This document shows, in pieces, positions 11,180 through 22,538 of a stretch of 64,000 nt of DNA. The stretch lies in contig CM077668.1 of assembly GCA_039707655.1 (NCBI GenBank), positions 400,733,630 through 400,797,629 on the forward strand. Direction: 5' to 3'. Below the pieces are notes generated by a model. That model was not told where the DNA came from. It saw only the letters and a list, made by a program, of their open reading frames with translations, and ran no database searches. The stretch's first letter is position 1; every line of letters begins with the position of its first letter. Both the position numbers and the translations under genes were made by a program. Source of the stretch: Elymus sibiricus (Eukaryota; Streptophyta; Magnoliopsida; Poales; Poaceae).

Positions 11180-13270
11180 TCAAGTATTGCCATCTTTCAA
11201 GTTGATTCCATAAGTGGCCCTCATAATTGATTCATATGGTGCTTTAATTATTTTCCTAGGGAAATGCTCCATACCCTTTTTTAGTGGAAACTGAAATTTT
11301 ATATTCCCTTCTTTCATATCAATAACGGCACCAATGGTTCGTAAGAACGGTCTGCCAAGTATTATGGGGCAAGAAGAATTGCATTCAATTTCAAGAACAA
11401 TAAAATCAACGGGCACATAATTTATATTTGCAAGAATAAGAACATCATTAATTCTACCCATTGGTTGTTTAATAGTAGAATCCGCAAGATGCAAATTAAG
11501 AGAACATCCATCTATATTGGTGAAACCTAGCACATCACATAAAGATTTTGGAAATGTGGAAACGCTAGCACCTAAATCACATAAAGCATTGCACTCATAA
11601 TTTTTAATTTTAACTTTAATGGTGGGTTCCCATTGATCATATAATTTGCTAGTGATTGAAATCTCTAGTTCTAGCTTTTCTTCTAACGCTTTCATCATTG
11701 CTTCTACGATGTGTTTAGTGAAAGCCTTGTTTTGCTCATAAGCGTTGGGTGAATTTAACATGGATTGTAACAAAGAAATGCACTCAATCAAAGAACAATT
11801 ATCATAATTAAAATCTTTGTAATCCAAGAGAGTGGGCACATTGCTATTTAAAGTTTTACCTCTCCAAACCCACTTTTAGCAATTTTCTCATTAAGATTTT
11901 CACCCTCCAAATTATGGGAACGCCTACTAGCTAAAGTTGACTCTTATTCAGTCCCCTTTTCATCAAGTTTTATATTGCTAAATAAAGAATCAATAGATGA
12001 AACACTAATTGTTTTAATATCCTCATCATTACTACGATAAAAACCGGGAGGAATCGCTTTTTCTAAAAATTCTCGTTTAGCTTTTAGCATGGCGGTTCTT
12101 TTCTTACTCTCATCCATGGAGATATATAAAGCTTTAATTAATTCGCTAATATCAATTTTGGGTGGCAAAATTTTAGTCTTAAGATTTTCCACATCATGAA
12201 TAATTCTATCAATGCTCCTAGACATATCATCATGTTTACTCGATTTTTCTTCTATCGTAGTGTTGAAAACTTTTTGAGCATTAATAAATTCTTTAATATT
12301 ACTTTCAAGATCAGAGGGTATCCTATTATTATTATTATTATAAGAATTACCATAAGGATTGCCATAATTATTAGAGGAATTTCCAGGAAACGGTCTAGCG
12401 TTGAAATTACCTCTATAAGCATTATTATTAAAATTGTTTCGCGAAACAAAATTCACACCTACGGGATCATTATTTTGCTCAATCAAAGTGGACAAAGGCA
12501 CATCATTAGGATCAATATGAGCATTTTTACTAGCAACCAATTTCATAAGCGCATCAACTTTATCACTCAAAGTGCTAATTTATTCAATAGAATTCACCTT
12601 TTTACTAGTAGGAGTTCTATCAGTATGCCATTGTGAATAATTTGCCATAATATTATCAAGCAATTTAGTAGCTTCTCCCAAAGTAATTTACATAAAAGTA
12701 TCACCCGCGGCGGAATCTAAAATATTTCTAGAAATAAAATTCAATCCCGCATAAAAAATTTGTATGAACATCCATAAATTTAAACCATGAGTAGGGCAAT
12801 TTCTTATCATTAATTTCAACCTCTCCCAAGATTGGGCAACATGTTCATGATCAAGTTGCTTAAAATTCACAATTTGATTTCTAAGTGGAATAACTTTTGC
12901 GGGAGGAAAATACTTAGTAATAAAAGCATCGTTACACCTATCCCAAGAATCGATACTATTTCGTGGTAAAGATGAAAACCAAAATTTAGCACGATCCCGC
13001 AACGAGAATGGGAATAATTTTAATTTTACAATATCATTATCCACATCTTTTTTTCTTTTGCATGTCACACAATTCTATGAAAGTGTTAAGATGGGATGCG
13101 GCATCTTCATCAGGACTACCGAAAAATTGAACTTTCATGACAAGATTTAGCAAAGCGGCATTAATATCAGAAGTCTCCGCACTAGCGGCAGGAGGAGCAA
13201 TCGGAGTACTAATAAAATCATTATTATTAGTATTGGAAAAATCACACAATTTTGTATTTTCTTGAGACAT
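11180..13270 (-). pseudogene. gag-pro: Gag-protease of element A2, multiply broken
   Basis: The reading starts at ATG 13270 (MSQENTKLCDF) and would end at the TAG near 11180. In order: asparagine-rich N-terminus, Gag domain (FWFSSLPRNSIDSWDRC), Asn-rich linker, and a retropepsin-like protease with active-site motif CDLGASVS, followed by a C-terminal ILGRPFLRTIGAV flap-and-helix block. Lesions by eye: an extra T in a T-run near 13045-13055, stops near 12690, 12580 and 11945, and a one-base loss near 11860. All of these are shared with the copy at 42442-44529 and, apart from the T-run, absent from 36456-38544. This supports descent of this part of A2 from the unit-B second-internal type. Confidence 0.82.
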
Positions 13271-13454
13271 CGTGACTACGCAAACAAGATAACAAGCAAG
13301 CAAACAAGCAAACAAGAAAAAGGCAAACGAAAATTATTTTTGTATTTTTGTAAAAACGTTTTAGAAGTGGGGGAGATGAAAACGAGAGGCAAATAAAGTA
13401 AATGCAAGGAGATGAGAGTTTATGCAAAGGTACTTGATAGATGTTGATGATGTC

Positions 13455-13472
13455 TCCCCGGCAACGGCGCCA
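13455..13472 (-). other. Primer binding site (tRNA-Asp type), element A2
   Basis: Same 18-base tRNA-Asp complement as in A1, 11 bases from the LTR edge at 13484. Confidence 0.88.
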
Positions 13473-14666
13473 GAAATTCTTCCTCTACTTGTAGCTTGCG
13501 TTGGTATTATCCCCGAAGAGGAAGGGATGATGCAGCACAGCAGAGGTAAGTATTTCCCTCAGTTATGAAACCAAGGTTATCAATCCAGTAGGAGAACCAC
13601 GCAACACCTCGTTAGCAGTACCTGCACACAAACAACAAATCCTTGCACCCAACGCAAATGAGGGGTTGTCAATCCCTCGGCGGTCAATTGCAAGATTAGA
13701 TTGTATGTGATAGATAGATAGATTGAAACAAAAATACCAAATAAAATAAATAAAAGAAAAGTGCAGCAATATTTTTAGGGTTTTAGTAATTTGATTTAGA
13801 TAGACCCGGGGGCCATAGTTTTCACTAGATGCTTCTCTCAAGAAAATAGCATACGGTGGGTAGACAAATTACTGTTGGGCAATTGATAGAAAAGCAAATA
13901 ATCATGACGATATCCAAGGCAATGATCATGTATATAGGCATCACGTCCGAGACAAGTAGACCGACTCCTGCCTGCATCTACTACTATTACTCTACACATC
14001 GACCGCTATCCAGCATGCATCTAGTGTTTTAAGTCCATAAAGAACGGAGTAACGCCTTAAGAACGATGACATGATGTAGACAAGATAAACTCACGTATGA
14101 ATAAACCCCATCTTTTTACCCTTAATAGTAATGATACATACGTGTCATGTCCCTTTCTGTCACTGGGATTGAGCACCGCAAGATCGAACCCATTACAAAG
14201 CACCTCTTCCCATGGCAAGATAAATCAATCTAGTTGGCCAAACCAAATCAATAGATCGGAGAAGAAATACGAGGCTATAATAATCATGCATAAAAGAGAT
14301 CAGAGAAGACTCAAATAATATTCATGGATAATCTGATCATAAACTCACAATTCATCGGATCCCAACAAACATACCGTAAAAAGTGATTACATCGGATAGA
14401 ACTCCAAGGACATCGAGGAGAACATTGTATTGAAAATCAAAAAGAGAGAAGAAGCCATCTAGCTACTAACTATGTACCCAAAGGTCTGTGGTAAACTACT
14501 CACGCATCATCGGAAGGGCAGCAAGGTTGATGTAGAGCCCCTCCGTGATCGATTCCCCCTCCGGCGGAGCACCGGAGAAGGCCTCCAGATGGGATCTCTC
14601 GAGAACAGAAACTTGCGGCGGCAGAAAAAGTATTTCGTGGACGCCCCTGAGGGTTTCTGATTTTTT

Positions 14667-14678
14667 GGGAATTTATAG
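14667..14678 (-). promoter_or_regulatory. TATA-like box in the 5' LTR of A2
   Basis: Minus strand CTATAAATTCCC, conserved at the same place in the other LTRs. It is the plausible core promoter for the element's RNA, which would run leftward. The nested solo LTR lies upstream of it, separating it from the first 315 bases of the LTR. Confidence 0.5.
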
Positions 14679-14734
14679 TGGAGGAATTAGGTCAAACAGG
14701 GCTCTGTGGGCCCCATGAGGTACCAGGGCGCGCC

Positions 14735-16902
14735 TGAGTAGGGGAACGCGACAGAAAACAAAAAAAATCGGTACAGCGAGCACGCCCAGGACCACTATGG
14801 AGATGTCATACAGGGTTTGATCTGATCCGTACCGACTCGTAGTGCAGCGGAAGAAGAGTCGGTGTAGATCGTCGGTGCAGATCCCTGTAGCTAGGATTTA
14901 CAACCTCCCAACCGCGAGGATGTACTCCCTCGTCAGACATCCCTTCGGGAGGCGGTCGGACAGTCCCTCGGACGATGTCACAGACAGCCCTTCGGGAGGA
15001 CCCTCGAAACTCGAACGGTAACTCGGACAGCCCTTCGTGAGGACCCTCAAAACTCGAACGGTAACTCAGACAGCCCTTCGGGAGGACCCCTGAAACTCGA
15101 ACGGTAACTCGGACAGCCCTTCGGGAGGACACTCGAACAGCCCCTCGGGCAAAAGATCGAAACTACGACCTCTCTACGGGGTTGCACACATACGGTGTCA
15201 GCTATCCGGCAGGGCTTCGCCGTCCAGAACTAGTTCCTGCCGGAACCCAGACAGCCTTTCGGCTCTACGAAACTATTTCGCTGGGAGGGAGAGAGAAGCC
15301 AGACAAGTCTATGGCATGTGTATGAGAGCAAGGATGAGATTTGGAGAGCACCCCTCCACCTCTATTTATAGGAAAGCCATATGGGAAAAATACCCAAAAA
15401 ACCCATCACATGGATCCTCCTCAAGGGCATAAAAGGAAGGCAAGTGGAGCTCCATGGAGAAGCTCGAACTTGGCCGGCCACCTCTAGGGGCCCCCCCACA
15501 TGGGGGTTCCTTGCTCCCCAATCCCTTCTAGAAGCCTTTTGGGAAAAGATCTAAAAGGTGGCTTTCCAAAAAGTTAACCATAAAGTGATTTTCACTATTC
15601 ACGGAACCAATTTTCCGCGACCGTTAAATCCAAAAATATTTCTGTGGGTCTTAGAATAATTCCAGTACCCACATAAATGATTTTAGACACGTTCCGAAAC
15701 AATTTCGTATTAGTGATTTTCATCTGTGAAAAGCAACCAAATCGGTTCCGGCAGCTCCGGAACATTTCCGGTTTTTATCCCGAAAAATTCCCAGAAGTTT
15801 CCAGAACACTTCTGGCATCCTCCAAGAATTTCCAGGCGTGTGCCGAAACCAATTTGACTTAATGGTATCCCCTGAAACAACTTTTCAGTTTTACCAGAAC
15901 TATTCCGGTGTCCTCTCCGGAACGTTTCCGTTGTCCGAAACTTTTCCGGTGATTTTCTCTCAGACTCCCTGTCTAGTATTCAGCAGATAGATGACCTTTA
16001 AGCGTGTGACCCTATAGGTTCGGTGAAGTATAGACATGACCCGGAACACTTTCCGATCAATGATCAACTTCGGAGCCGTGGACACCCATATTGACCCCTA
16101 TACCCACACGAATGAATATTCGAGTGAACCTCCAGTTGCCGTGTGCTATTCCTGTTGCTTCACGATATATTACAAACACCCGAGGTGAGATTTATTGCAT
16201 CCCCGTGGATCAACAACTTGTCCACCATGCAAGTTACCTCGTTACCGGTTTTGTTCTCTTTTCTCGTTTCCGTGTTCCGGCATCCCAGTGATCAAATCAC
16301 AATGTGTCTGGCCAGACGATGATGGATACCGTAACACCGAGAGGGCCCGAGAATATCTCTCCATCGTCGGAGGAGCAAATCCCAATCTTGAGCTATCTCG
16401 TTTCTTGTCATACTTTTCCGTGAACCCGTAAGCCGCCGTAATAGCCACCCAGTTACGGATGACGTTTAACAAACCCCAAAGTTCACGAAGCAAGTACGAA
16501 GGAACTCGATACTCTCATGGTCTAAGGAATTATGCAAACATTAACTATCTCTGTGTTATTAACCATTAACTTGTGACGAATGCATCTCATAGCATAACAT
16601 CAATTCGGGTTGATTCAACACAAGTGTTCTACTAACATTGTGCCCTCAAAATTGCCAGCATAGACATGCCCATGATCAGGAAAACAGGATCATCATGCAA
16701 TACTTGAGCCAGTCTTAGAGGCAAGACTAGGAATACATTTTACTGTTTATTATACCACACATGCACATGAGTTTCCCTTCGAGCCACGTGGATATTGCAG
16801 ACTCGAGAATCATTGCAGTTATAGCATGGAACATAAACATTCATTACAAACTCGGAGATACAAAATACCTGTTATTACTGCCTCTAGGGCATATCTCCTA
16901 CA
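14735..16902 (-). mobile_element. Nested solo LTR, copia-type (BARE/WIS/Angela-like)
   Basis: About 2.17 kb inserted in a C-run of the A2 5' LTR. Minus-strand start TGTAGGAGATATGCCCTAG and inverted short ends (TGTAGG / CCTACT) are typical of Triticeae copia LTRs. A TATA box (minus strand CTATAAATAG, 15362-15371) agrees with that orientation. There is no primer site, no coding domain and no second LTR, so it is a solo LTR left by recombination. The flanking target duplication is imperfect (gcctg or gcgcc on the left, gcccc on the right) because of the C-run. The family name is uncertain. Confidence 0.8.
14983..15135. repeat. 43-bp tandem repeat in the nested solo LTR
   Basis: Three full units and a partial fourth start at 14983, 15026, 15069 and 15112. 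Each begins gacagcccttcgggagga and ends near cgaacggtaactc. The spacing is exactly 43 bases. The same array is in the unit-B copy from 46241. Confidence 0.85.
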
Positions 16903-18444
16903 GCCCCCCCCCCCAGGCGCGCCTTGGTGCCTCGTGGGCATCCCTTGGGGCTTCTGGCCTCCTCCCGAAGCTTCTAGTGTTTATCTTGTCCAGAAAAAAT
17001 TCTCCAAAAAGTTTCGTGGCATTTGGACTTCGTTTGGTATTGATTTTCTGTAAAACAAAAATAGGGCAGAAAACAGCAACTGGCACTGGGCACTAAGTTA
17101 ATAGGTTAGTCTCTAAAAATGATATATTATTGCTGTAAATGCATATAAAAACATCCAAGATTGATAATATAACAGCATGGAACAATCAAAAATTATAGAT
17201 ACGTTGGAGACGTATCAGCGGCATTGCACGAAATTTGTGCGAAAAAGAGAGCGCACAAAAAACCTGTTGTCATGATAGTTGAACTCCAAGCCCCGAGGGA
17301 GTATAGCAAAGCAAACAAGATGGTACTTTATGTCAGACAGTTTTTCAAAAGCTACAAAATAAAGAAAGCAAAATAGTATTACAAACCTATAAAAAGAATC
17401 AACACAAAAGCAAAAGTAGCAAAAGATAAAAATAAAACACTAAGAAAAAAAGCAATAAACTTACCAACACAAGGCATGGGAAGCAGCCTTTCTCCAGCAC
17501 GGTAAGTATCTACTTTCAGATCAAAAACATTATGATCCAAAGTGAACACCACATGATCTCCAGCACGAAGAGCATAGTCATGAGTGAATTCAATCCAAGC
17601 ACTACCACAGAACTTGGAGTAATGTGCTCCGTGCTTAAGCACGACATGGTAAGTCCTACTCTCGAAAGTGAGCAGAGCAGGCTCAACCCTCTTGTACTGT
17701 AGCATACTGGCAGCATTCCTTTGCTCCTCAATGTAATCAGCTAGGAAACCTCTCATGTTGCAGGGGATATACTGGTAAAAACAAGAACAAATCAATGCAG
17801 GGAAAAAACTAGAAACATAAAAAGAATCTATAAGTTGAAGTATAAGTACAGCTATAAGCACATAAAAACATAACTCATAAATTCAAAGATTATAAGTATA
17901 AAAAATTGCATGTTCAAAATACTAAACTTGCACACATTTTTCAAGTGCAACTTTTATATTAGCCATAGTGATACATACATGTAGTTTTTGTGTTCTTATT
18001 GGAAGCAGATACATTTATATCTACAAAAGAATTCAAGCTATATGGAATACAAAGAACCTCATTACATTCATGATTATAACTCAAAAATGCATGAATTGAT
18101 CAATATCAACTATTTTAGATCATGCAAAAAGTCAACCTATAAAAAAGAATTGATTAATACAACTAGAAACAAAAGACAAGCTAGACATGGGATTGGGAAC
18201 AACCCCTAAAATATACAAGTTTCATAAATAGCCTTGATTACACAAAAGAATTGTAGCGGCTAAGTAAACACATACAGATATATTGATATCTACAAAAAAA
18301 AGCTATAAAGAAATGATTAATACAACTTACCATCCGCCTGAAGCAATCCTCATCAAGCACAACATCAAACACTTCAGGAACTACTTCAGGGGCCACAAAT
18401 GGTGGGCACGGAGCACCTGGGCAACGACATACGGGGCAAACCAT

Positions 18445-20600
18445 AGCTACACAGGAAAAAAAAGCTTAAATAAAAGGAAAATTTATCTAATTTCCCGTCA
18501 GGGGATAAGAAAGATGAACAACCTAGATTAAGTATAAAGCATAAAAAACATTCTAATTATAGTATAGACTATATTGGACATGAAAAAGAAAAATCTGAAA
18601 ATTAATTCCTACTACATGCATATATCTTCAAATAAGTGAAGAACCTTCCTAAAATAAATGATTATAACTAGAGAAATTGCATAATCATGAAACTAAACTT
18701 GCATACATTGCTCAATAGCAAAAGTGGAATTATATCATGCAGATAAACAAAAAATCCAGATCTTATAATAGCACATCAGCATGCTAGTACTGCAAAATTC
18801 AAAGAAACAAAACATACATCACTAAAAAACTTGAATAATGTACTCATGTATCACTAAGCATTTAACTTGACTATAAAAATCACAAGCATTTGTTATGAAC
18901 ATAAAAATCTTCGTAGATTACACAATCACCCTTCACAAATTATGCAAAAATAAAAAAAGCATGATAAAGAAGGGTATAACAGGATACAATCACCCTTCAC
19001 CAACAAAGAATTCTATAACATGTCAACCTACTGTAGATATAGCATGGACTACAAATGAAACCTAAACATGATTTCCTACTCTAGATGGATATTTTCAAAA
19101 TAAGTGAACCTAAGAGTTATAAAAATAACCTCCATAAAATTCCTGATTACAACTAAATAAATTGCATGTTCATGGAATTAATCTTGCATAAAAATCTCAA
19201 TAGCAAAGTGATTACTGCAAGGTTCAGGTAACAAAACATGCACCAGTAAAGAACTTGAAAGTTGTACTAATGCAACATTATGCATACACTTAACTGAAAA
19301 CATGTTAGATTAAATTTGCACACATAGTACTAAAGAAGATAAAACTATAAACCTAAAAAGTCTACCTAAATTACACAAGCAACCAAAAGCAAGTACAAAA
19401 GAGGGATTTAACAACATACCGTAGTATATGAAAATAACAAAAATACTACAAATACAGACATCCTATACAAAGCATCACTATACTAAAAAAAGGTATGAAC
19501 AAGCATATCTTTAAATACAGGAACCAAACTACAAAGCATCAATATACTAAAAGCTAAGAAAAAAGGATAATTAAAAAACTGTAAGCATTTGACATAGCAT
19601 AGAGCATTAGATTAGCAACACAAGAAAACATGAAATCAACAACGACCTATAAATCACAGAACCTAGAAATAGCATTAGATTAGCAATATACACAAAAAAG
19701 ATTTGACCTTTCAAGACATACAAAGCAAAAGATTAACTAAATAACCCTTATCAAACACAAATTAGAGCAAATTTGAAGAAACCCTAACCAGTCAACAATT
19801 AGAGCAAATCTAAACACTACAAAAACAGCCTAATCGAAGCATGATAGACAAGGAACCCTAAACACACTTATCAGAATAAACCCTAACTAGACAAAAAAAT
19901 ATAGCAAATCTGAAAAATTCAAAAACCATGACCCAGTCATGATAAACAAGAACCCTAACTATCTACTCGTACTACCAAAAAAACAAAAGAACCCTAACCT
20001 GGCAAACATTGGAGCAAATCTGAAGAACACAGAAACAACAACAGAAGAAACCCTAACCATACTACTCTTACTAGGACCAAAAAACATTACAGAAATAAGA
20101 TTCAAGAAAAGAAAAAATACCTGGGACAGAGGAGATGCAGCAAAGCAGATCCCTGAACCAAGGAAATCGCCGGGCTGTAAATCCTGAAAACAAACGAGCA
20201 AGAGAAACATAAAAGAAGCACCTTAGACTAATCAGAAACCAGAACAAATCTAAGAAAGCTAAAAATGAAGTAAAACCAGAGGACGAACTTGACGAAACCT
20301 AGCTCACGGGAGGAATAGGAGAGGACACGGAGGGAGACGAGAGACTGAAGCGGCGAGGGAAAAGTGGCTGACAGGTTACGAGAAGCGAGGAGATAAGAAA
20401 GCAGACCGATGCTCGGCATCCCTCGCCAGTCTGGGATGCCAGGCTGTTAACGGGAGAAAAGAAAACGGGAGCCCGTGAAGGAAAACGAGCCCAGGAGCAG
20501 TATCGACTGACCCAAACAAGATTCAGTCAATTCCACCAGGCCCAACTGCGAAACAGAAAAAACAAAAACAGCACAAATCTAAAAGCAACATCCAACGACC
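18445..20600 (-). promoter_or_regulatory. 5' leader, leader introns and promoter region of the B3 gene (unit A)
   Basis: Just upstream of the ATG at 18444 the minus strand reads TTTCCTGTGTAG|CT, a splice acceptor two bases before the start. A matching leader exon lies at about 20121-20185 (minus strand, acceptor TTTGTTTTCAG, donor TGTCCCAG|GTATTTTT). A C/T-rich leader typical of plant 5' UTRs covers about 20270-20430. The 1.6 kb between is an AT-rich leader intron with no coding signal. Transcription probably starts near 20430-20460; this is inferred. Confidence 0.5.
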
Positions 20601-20825
20601 AGAAAATCGACTGGCCCAAAATTAAAAAGTCAGCTGACTGAAATGTAGCTAAAGTGAATCGAGGCACCTGCGCGCCTTTTGTATGCAAGTATGTTTGTGC
20701 CTCCGAATCCTAATGGGGTTTTGGGTGGATTGATAGTGCAAAATTAGGACTTTCTAACGAGCACCCGTCAAATACATGTACCAAAAACCTTTCGTTGCTT
20801 CACATTAAATGTTTAATATCAGAAA

Positions 20826-22538
20826 TGATAAATCCTGAACGTTCGGGATTTGACCATGGCAAATCGAACGTTTTTTATGACAATTTTAATGACGCGAGGA
20901 AAACAAGTTTAGTTGACACGCAAGGCAATTTTCGGGCAAAATACAATGTGCATGGATTTGCCATGCTTGCCAACTATACTTACCATCGTTGCGTCACTAA
21001 AATTGCCATCGAGAACGTTCGATTTGACCAAAAAGGGATCCCCCCCGCTTTATATATAAAGCAACCATCACCACAACATTCGAGCAAGTCGATACAAACG
21101 CAATCCACCACCGCACACACGCAGACACCCAAGGCAAGATACAAAGGTGTCGGACATCGACACACCACTCCAACGACTACCAAGGAACCTAAGGATGAGC
21201 GAAGAAGAACCGCTTGGGCCGCGCGGAGATAACCACCAAGATGAGCGATCCACCGAGGAGAGGTGAGACGGACAACGCCGGAGCGAGGACTCCAAGACGA
21301 TGCCTTCAAGAAGGGTACGACCACGGATAGCCGCGACCGTCTGATCCGGAAGATCAAGTTTTCACCCGGAGCATCACGAAAGGAGTGGGAAAACCGCGAC
21401 GGGGCCTCCAGGGAGGAGAACGACGCCCCCAGACGGCGCCGCCGTCAGCCAGTATAGGGACTGGGCAAGTGGTGTAGCCCGGTGCTCCTACCCCTCCATC
21501 GCATCCCCGCTCTGCCAACCACCCGCAGCCATGCCGCCCGAGCGGCCATGGCTGCCCGCCCGCACCCGAGCCGCGAGATCAGCCCTCGACCAATGCGCCT
21601 CACACCGCCAGGGCCGCCACCCTGCAACCAGACCACCACGAGAACCACCAAAGGCCACAACTTTGACCCGATCCCCACCCCAACCGCCGTCGGGACCACC
21701 AGCAACCGCCTCGTCTCGAGCAACGCAAGATCCATGAGTAGAGATACCAGGCCGGGGAAAGGGGGAGGGGAGGAGTGGCCCACGGCCATGAGCGGCATCT
21801 CGTGTGCCGGCGACGGGTAGCTCGACATCGGAGCACCCGTTCCTACAACCAGCCTCTCCCCCGAAACCTCCATGTTTCGCCGCACCAGCGCAAGACCATC
21901 GGGAGCCGCCCGTTGTCGAAGAGAAGGGGGGCAGAACAGCCACCGCCACCGCAGCCATGGATGGCCACAAGGAGGCCCTCCCGCGTCCTGCGTCGCCGTC
22001 CAACCGCAAGGGCCCAACCGAGCAGTAGGCGCACACATCGAACCGTTGCCGCCCCGCCCTGTGCCAACGAGCCATGGCAAGGGAGGCCGCCCACGACCCG
22101 CAGCGCCAGAGGCGGATCTAGGCGCGCCGCCGCCACCAACCTTCAGCACGCATCACCTCCATGCCGCCCCGCCTCACCGCCGCCACGCCACCGTCGCCGG
22201 CCAACTCCGGAGCGGCGCCGCACTGCCGCGCCCAGCACCGAGCTCCGCACCCTAGCTCGAGGCATTCGTCCCACGCCGCATCCCCCGCGTGAGGAGACGA
22301 GGTAGCGGGCCGCCCTCGGCGACGACCGGGCTTCGCCCGCTCATGCCCCCTGGCGGCGGCAAGGGAGGAGGTTGTGGAGGGGGGGACTCGGCGGCGGGGC
22401 TAGGGTTGGCCTCTCGGACGCTCGCGGGAGCGTCGCAGGAGGGGGGACTCCGTTCAGGAATACTTGTTTATAGCCTGGTACTACTTCTCGAAAACGTTCG
22501 ATTTGCCATGGTCGAATCTCGAACGTTCGGGCGTTATC
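20826..22538. mobile_element. GC-rich element with terminal inverted repeats (unit A)
   Basis: The left end (20837-20875, gaacgttcgggatttgacca...) is closely repeated in inverse at the right end (22491-22530). Weaker matching extends to gataa / gttatc at the outer edges. A third, inverted copy at 20991-21025 pairs with 20861-20895 to form a 35-base-arm fold-back. The interior (21050-22480) is very GC-rich with overlapping open frames on both strands, of the kind base composition alone produces. It could be a Mutator-like non-autonomous element or a captured gene fragment. No target duplication was identified. Confidence 0.55.

Larger units (their letters stand above)
7043..17217 (-). mobile_element. 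Gypsy-like LTR retrotransposon A2 inserted in B3 exon 3, with nested solo LTR
   Basis: Complete minus-strand insertion: 3' LTR 7043-8607, internal region 8608-13483, 5' LTR 13484-17217 (interrupted by a solo LTR). The 5-bp target duplication gcggc flanks it exactly (7038-7042, 17218-17222). The internal region encodes only Gag and an aspartic protease. There is no reverse transcriptase, RNase H or integrase, so it is non-autonomous. Marker bases show the internal region is a hybrid of the two internals found at the equivalent site in unit B, with the switch near 10.81-10.83 kb. Confidence 0.9.
13484..17217 (-). repeat. 5' LTR of element A2, split by a solo LTR
   Basis: LTR sequence occupies 13484-14734 and 16903-17217, about 1566 bases once the nested insert is removed. 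Its inner end lacks one G found in the 3' LTR (tctacttg instead of tgctacttg), a change shared with the middle and right LTRs of unit B. Confidence 0.85.
6274..18444 (-). pseudogene. Two-B3-domain (REM-like) protein gene, split by a retrotransposon in exon 3 (unit A)
   Basis: Minus-strand gene, four coding exons: 18331-18444 (ATG at 18444, Cys/Pro-rich start MVCPVCRCPG), 17465-17771, exon 3 in two pieces (17218-17351 and 6990-7037), and 6274-6546 with TAG stop. Lengths 114, 307, 182 and 273 nt have matching phases and total 291 codons plus stop. All borders are GT/AG. Exon 2 encodes a first B3-like fold (YIPCNMRGFLADYIEEQ, later AWIEFTHDYALRAGDHVVF). Exon 4 encodes a second (MILEKTSFNEFISAASLLKD, VVFITFKEHNDRSVSIVF). 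B3 proteins are plant DNA-binding transcription factors; tandem B3 domains suggest the REM group. The 10.2-kb element 7043-17217 sits in exon 3, flanked by gcggc at 7038-7042 and 17218-17222. With one copy counted, exon 3 is open and in phase. The insertion should abolish the second B3 domain. No other lesion seen. Confidence 0.85.

Noticed and set aside
6990..17351. The retrotransposon as an insertion in an intron of the B3 gene
   Set aside because: The flanks on both sides are open, in frame across one copy of gcggc, and bounded by a proper acceptor and donor, so the site is exonic.
17379..17464. Extension of B3 exon 2 into a hydrophobic C-terminus (FIAFFLSVLFLSF), suggesting a membrane anchor
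   Set aside because: It is the start of intron 2: a GTAAGT donor follows CCTTGTGTTG, and the phase fits exon 3 exactly.
21445..22305. Long overlapping open frames on both strands in the GC-rich element
   Set aside because: High GC lowers stop frequency in all frames. The frames change length between units A and B through small indels and show only low-complexity Pro/Arg/Gly composition.
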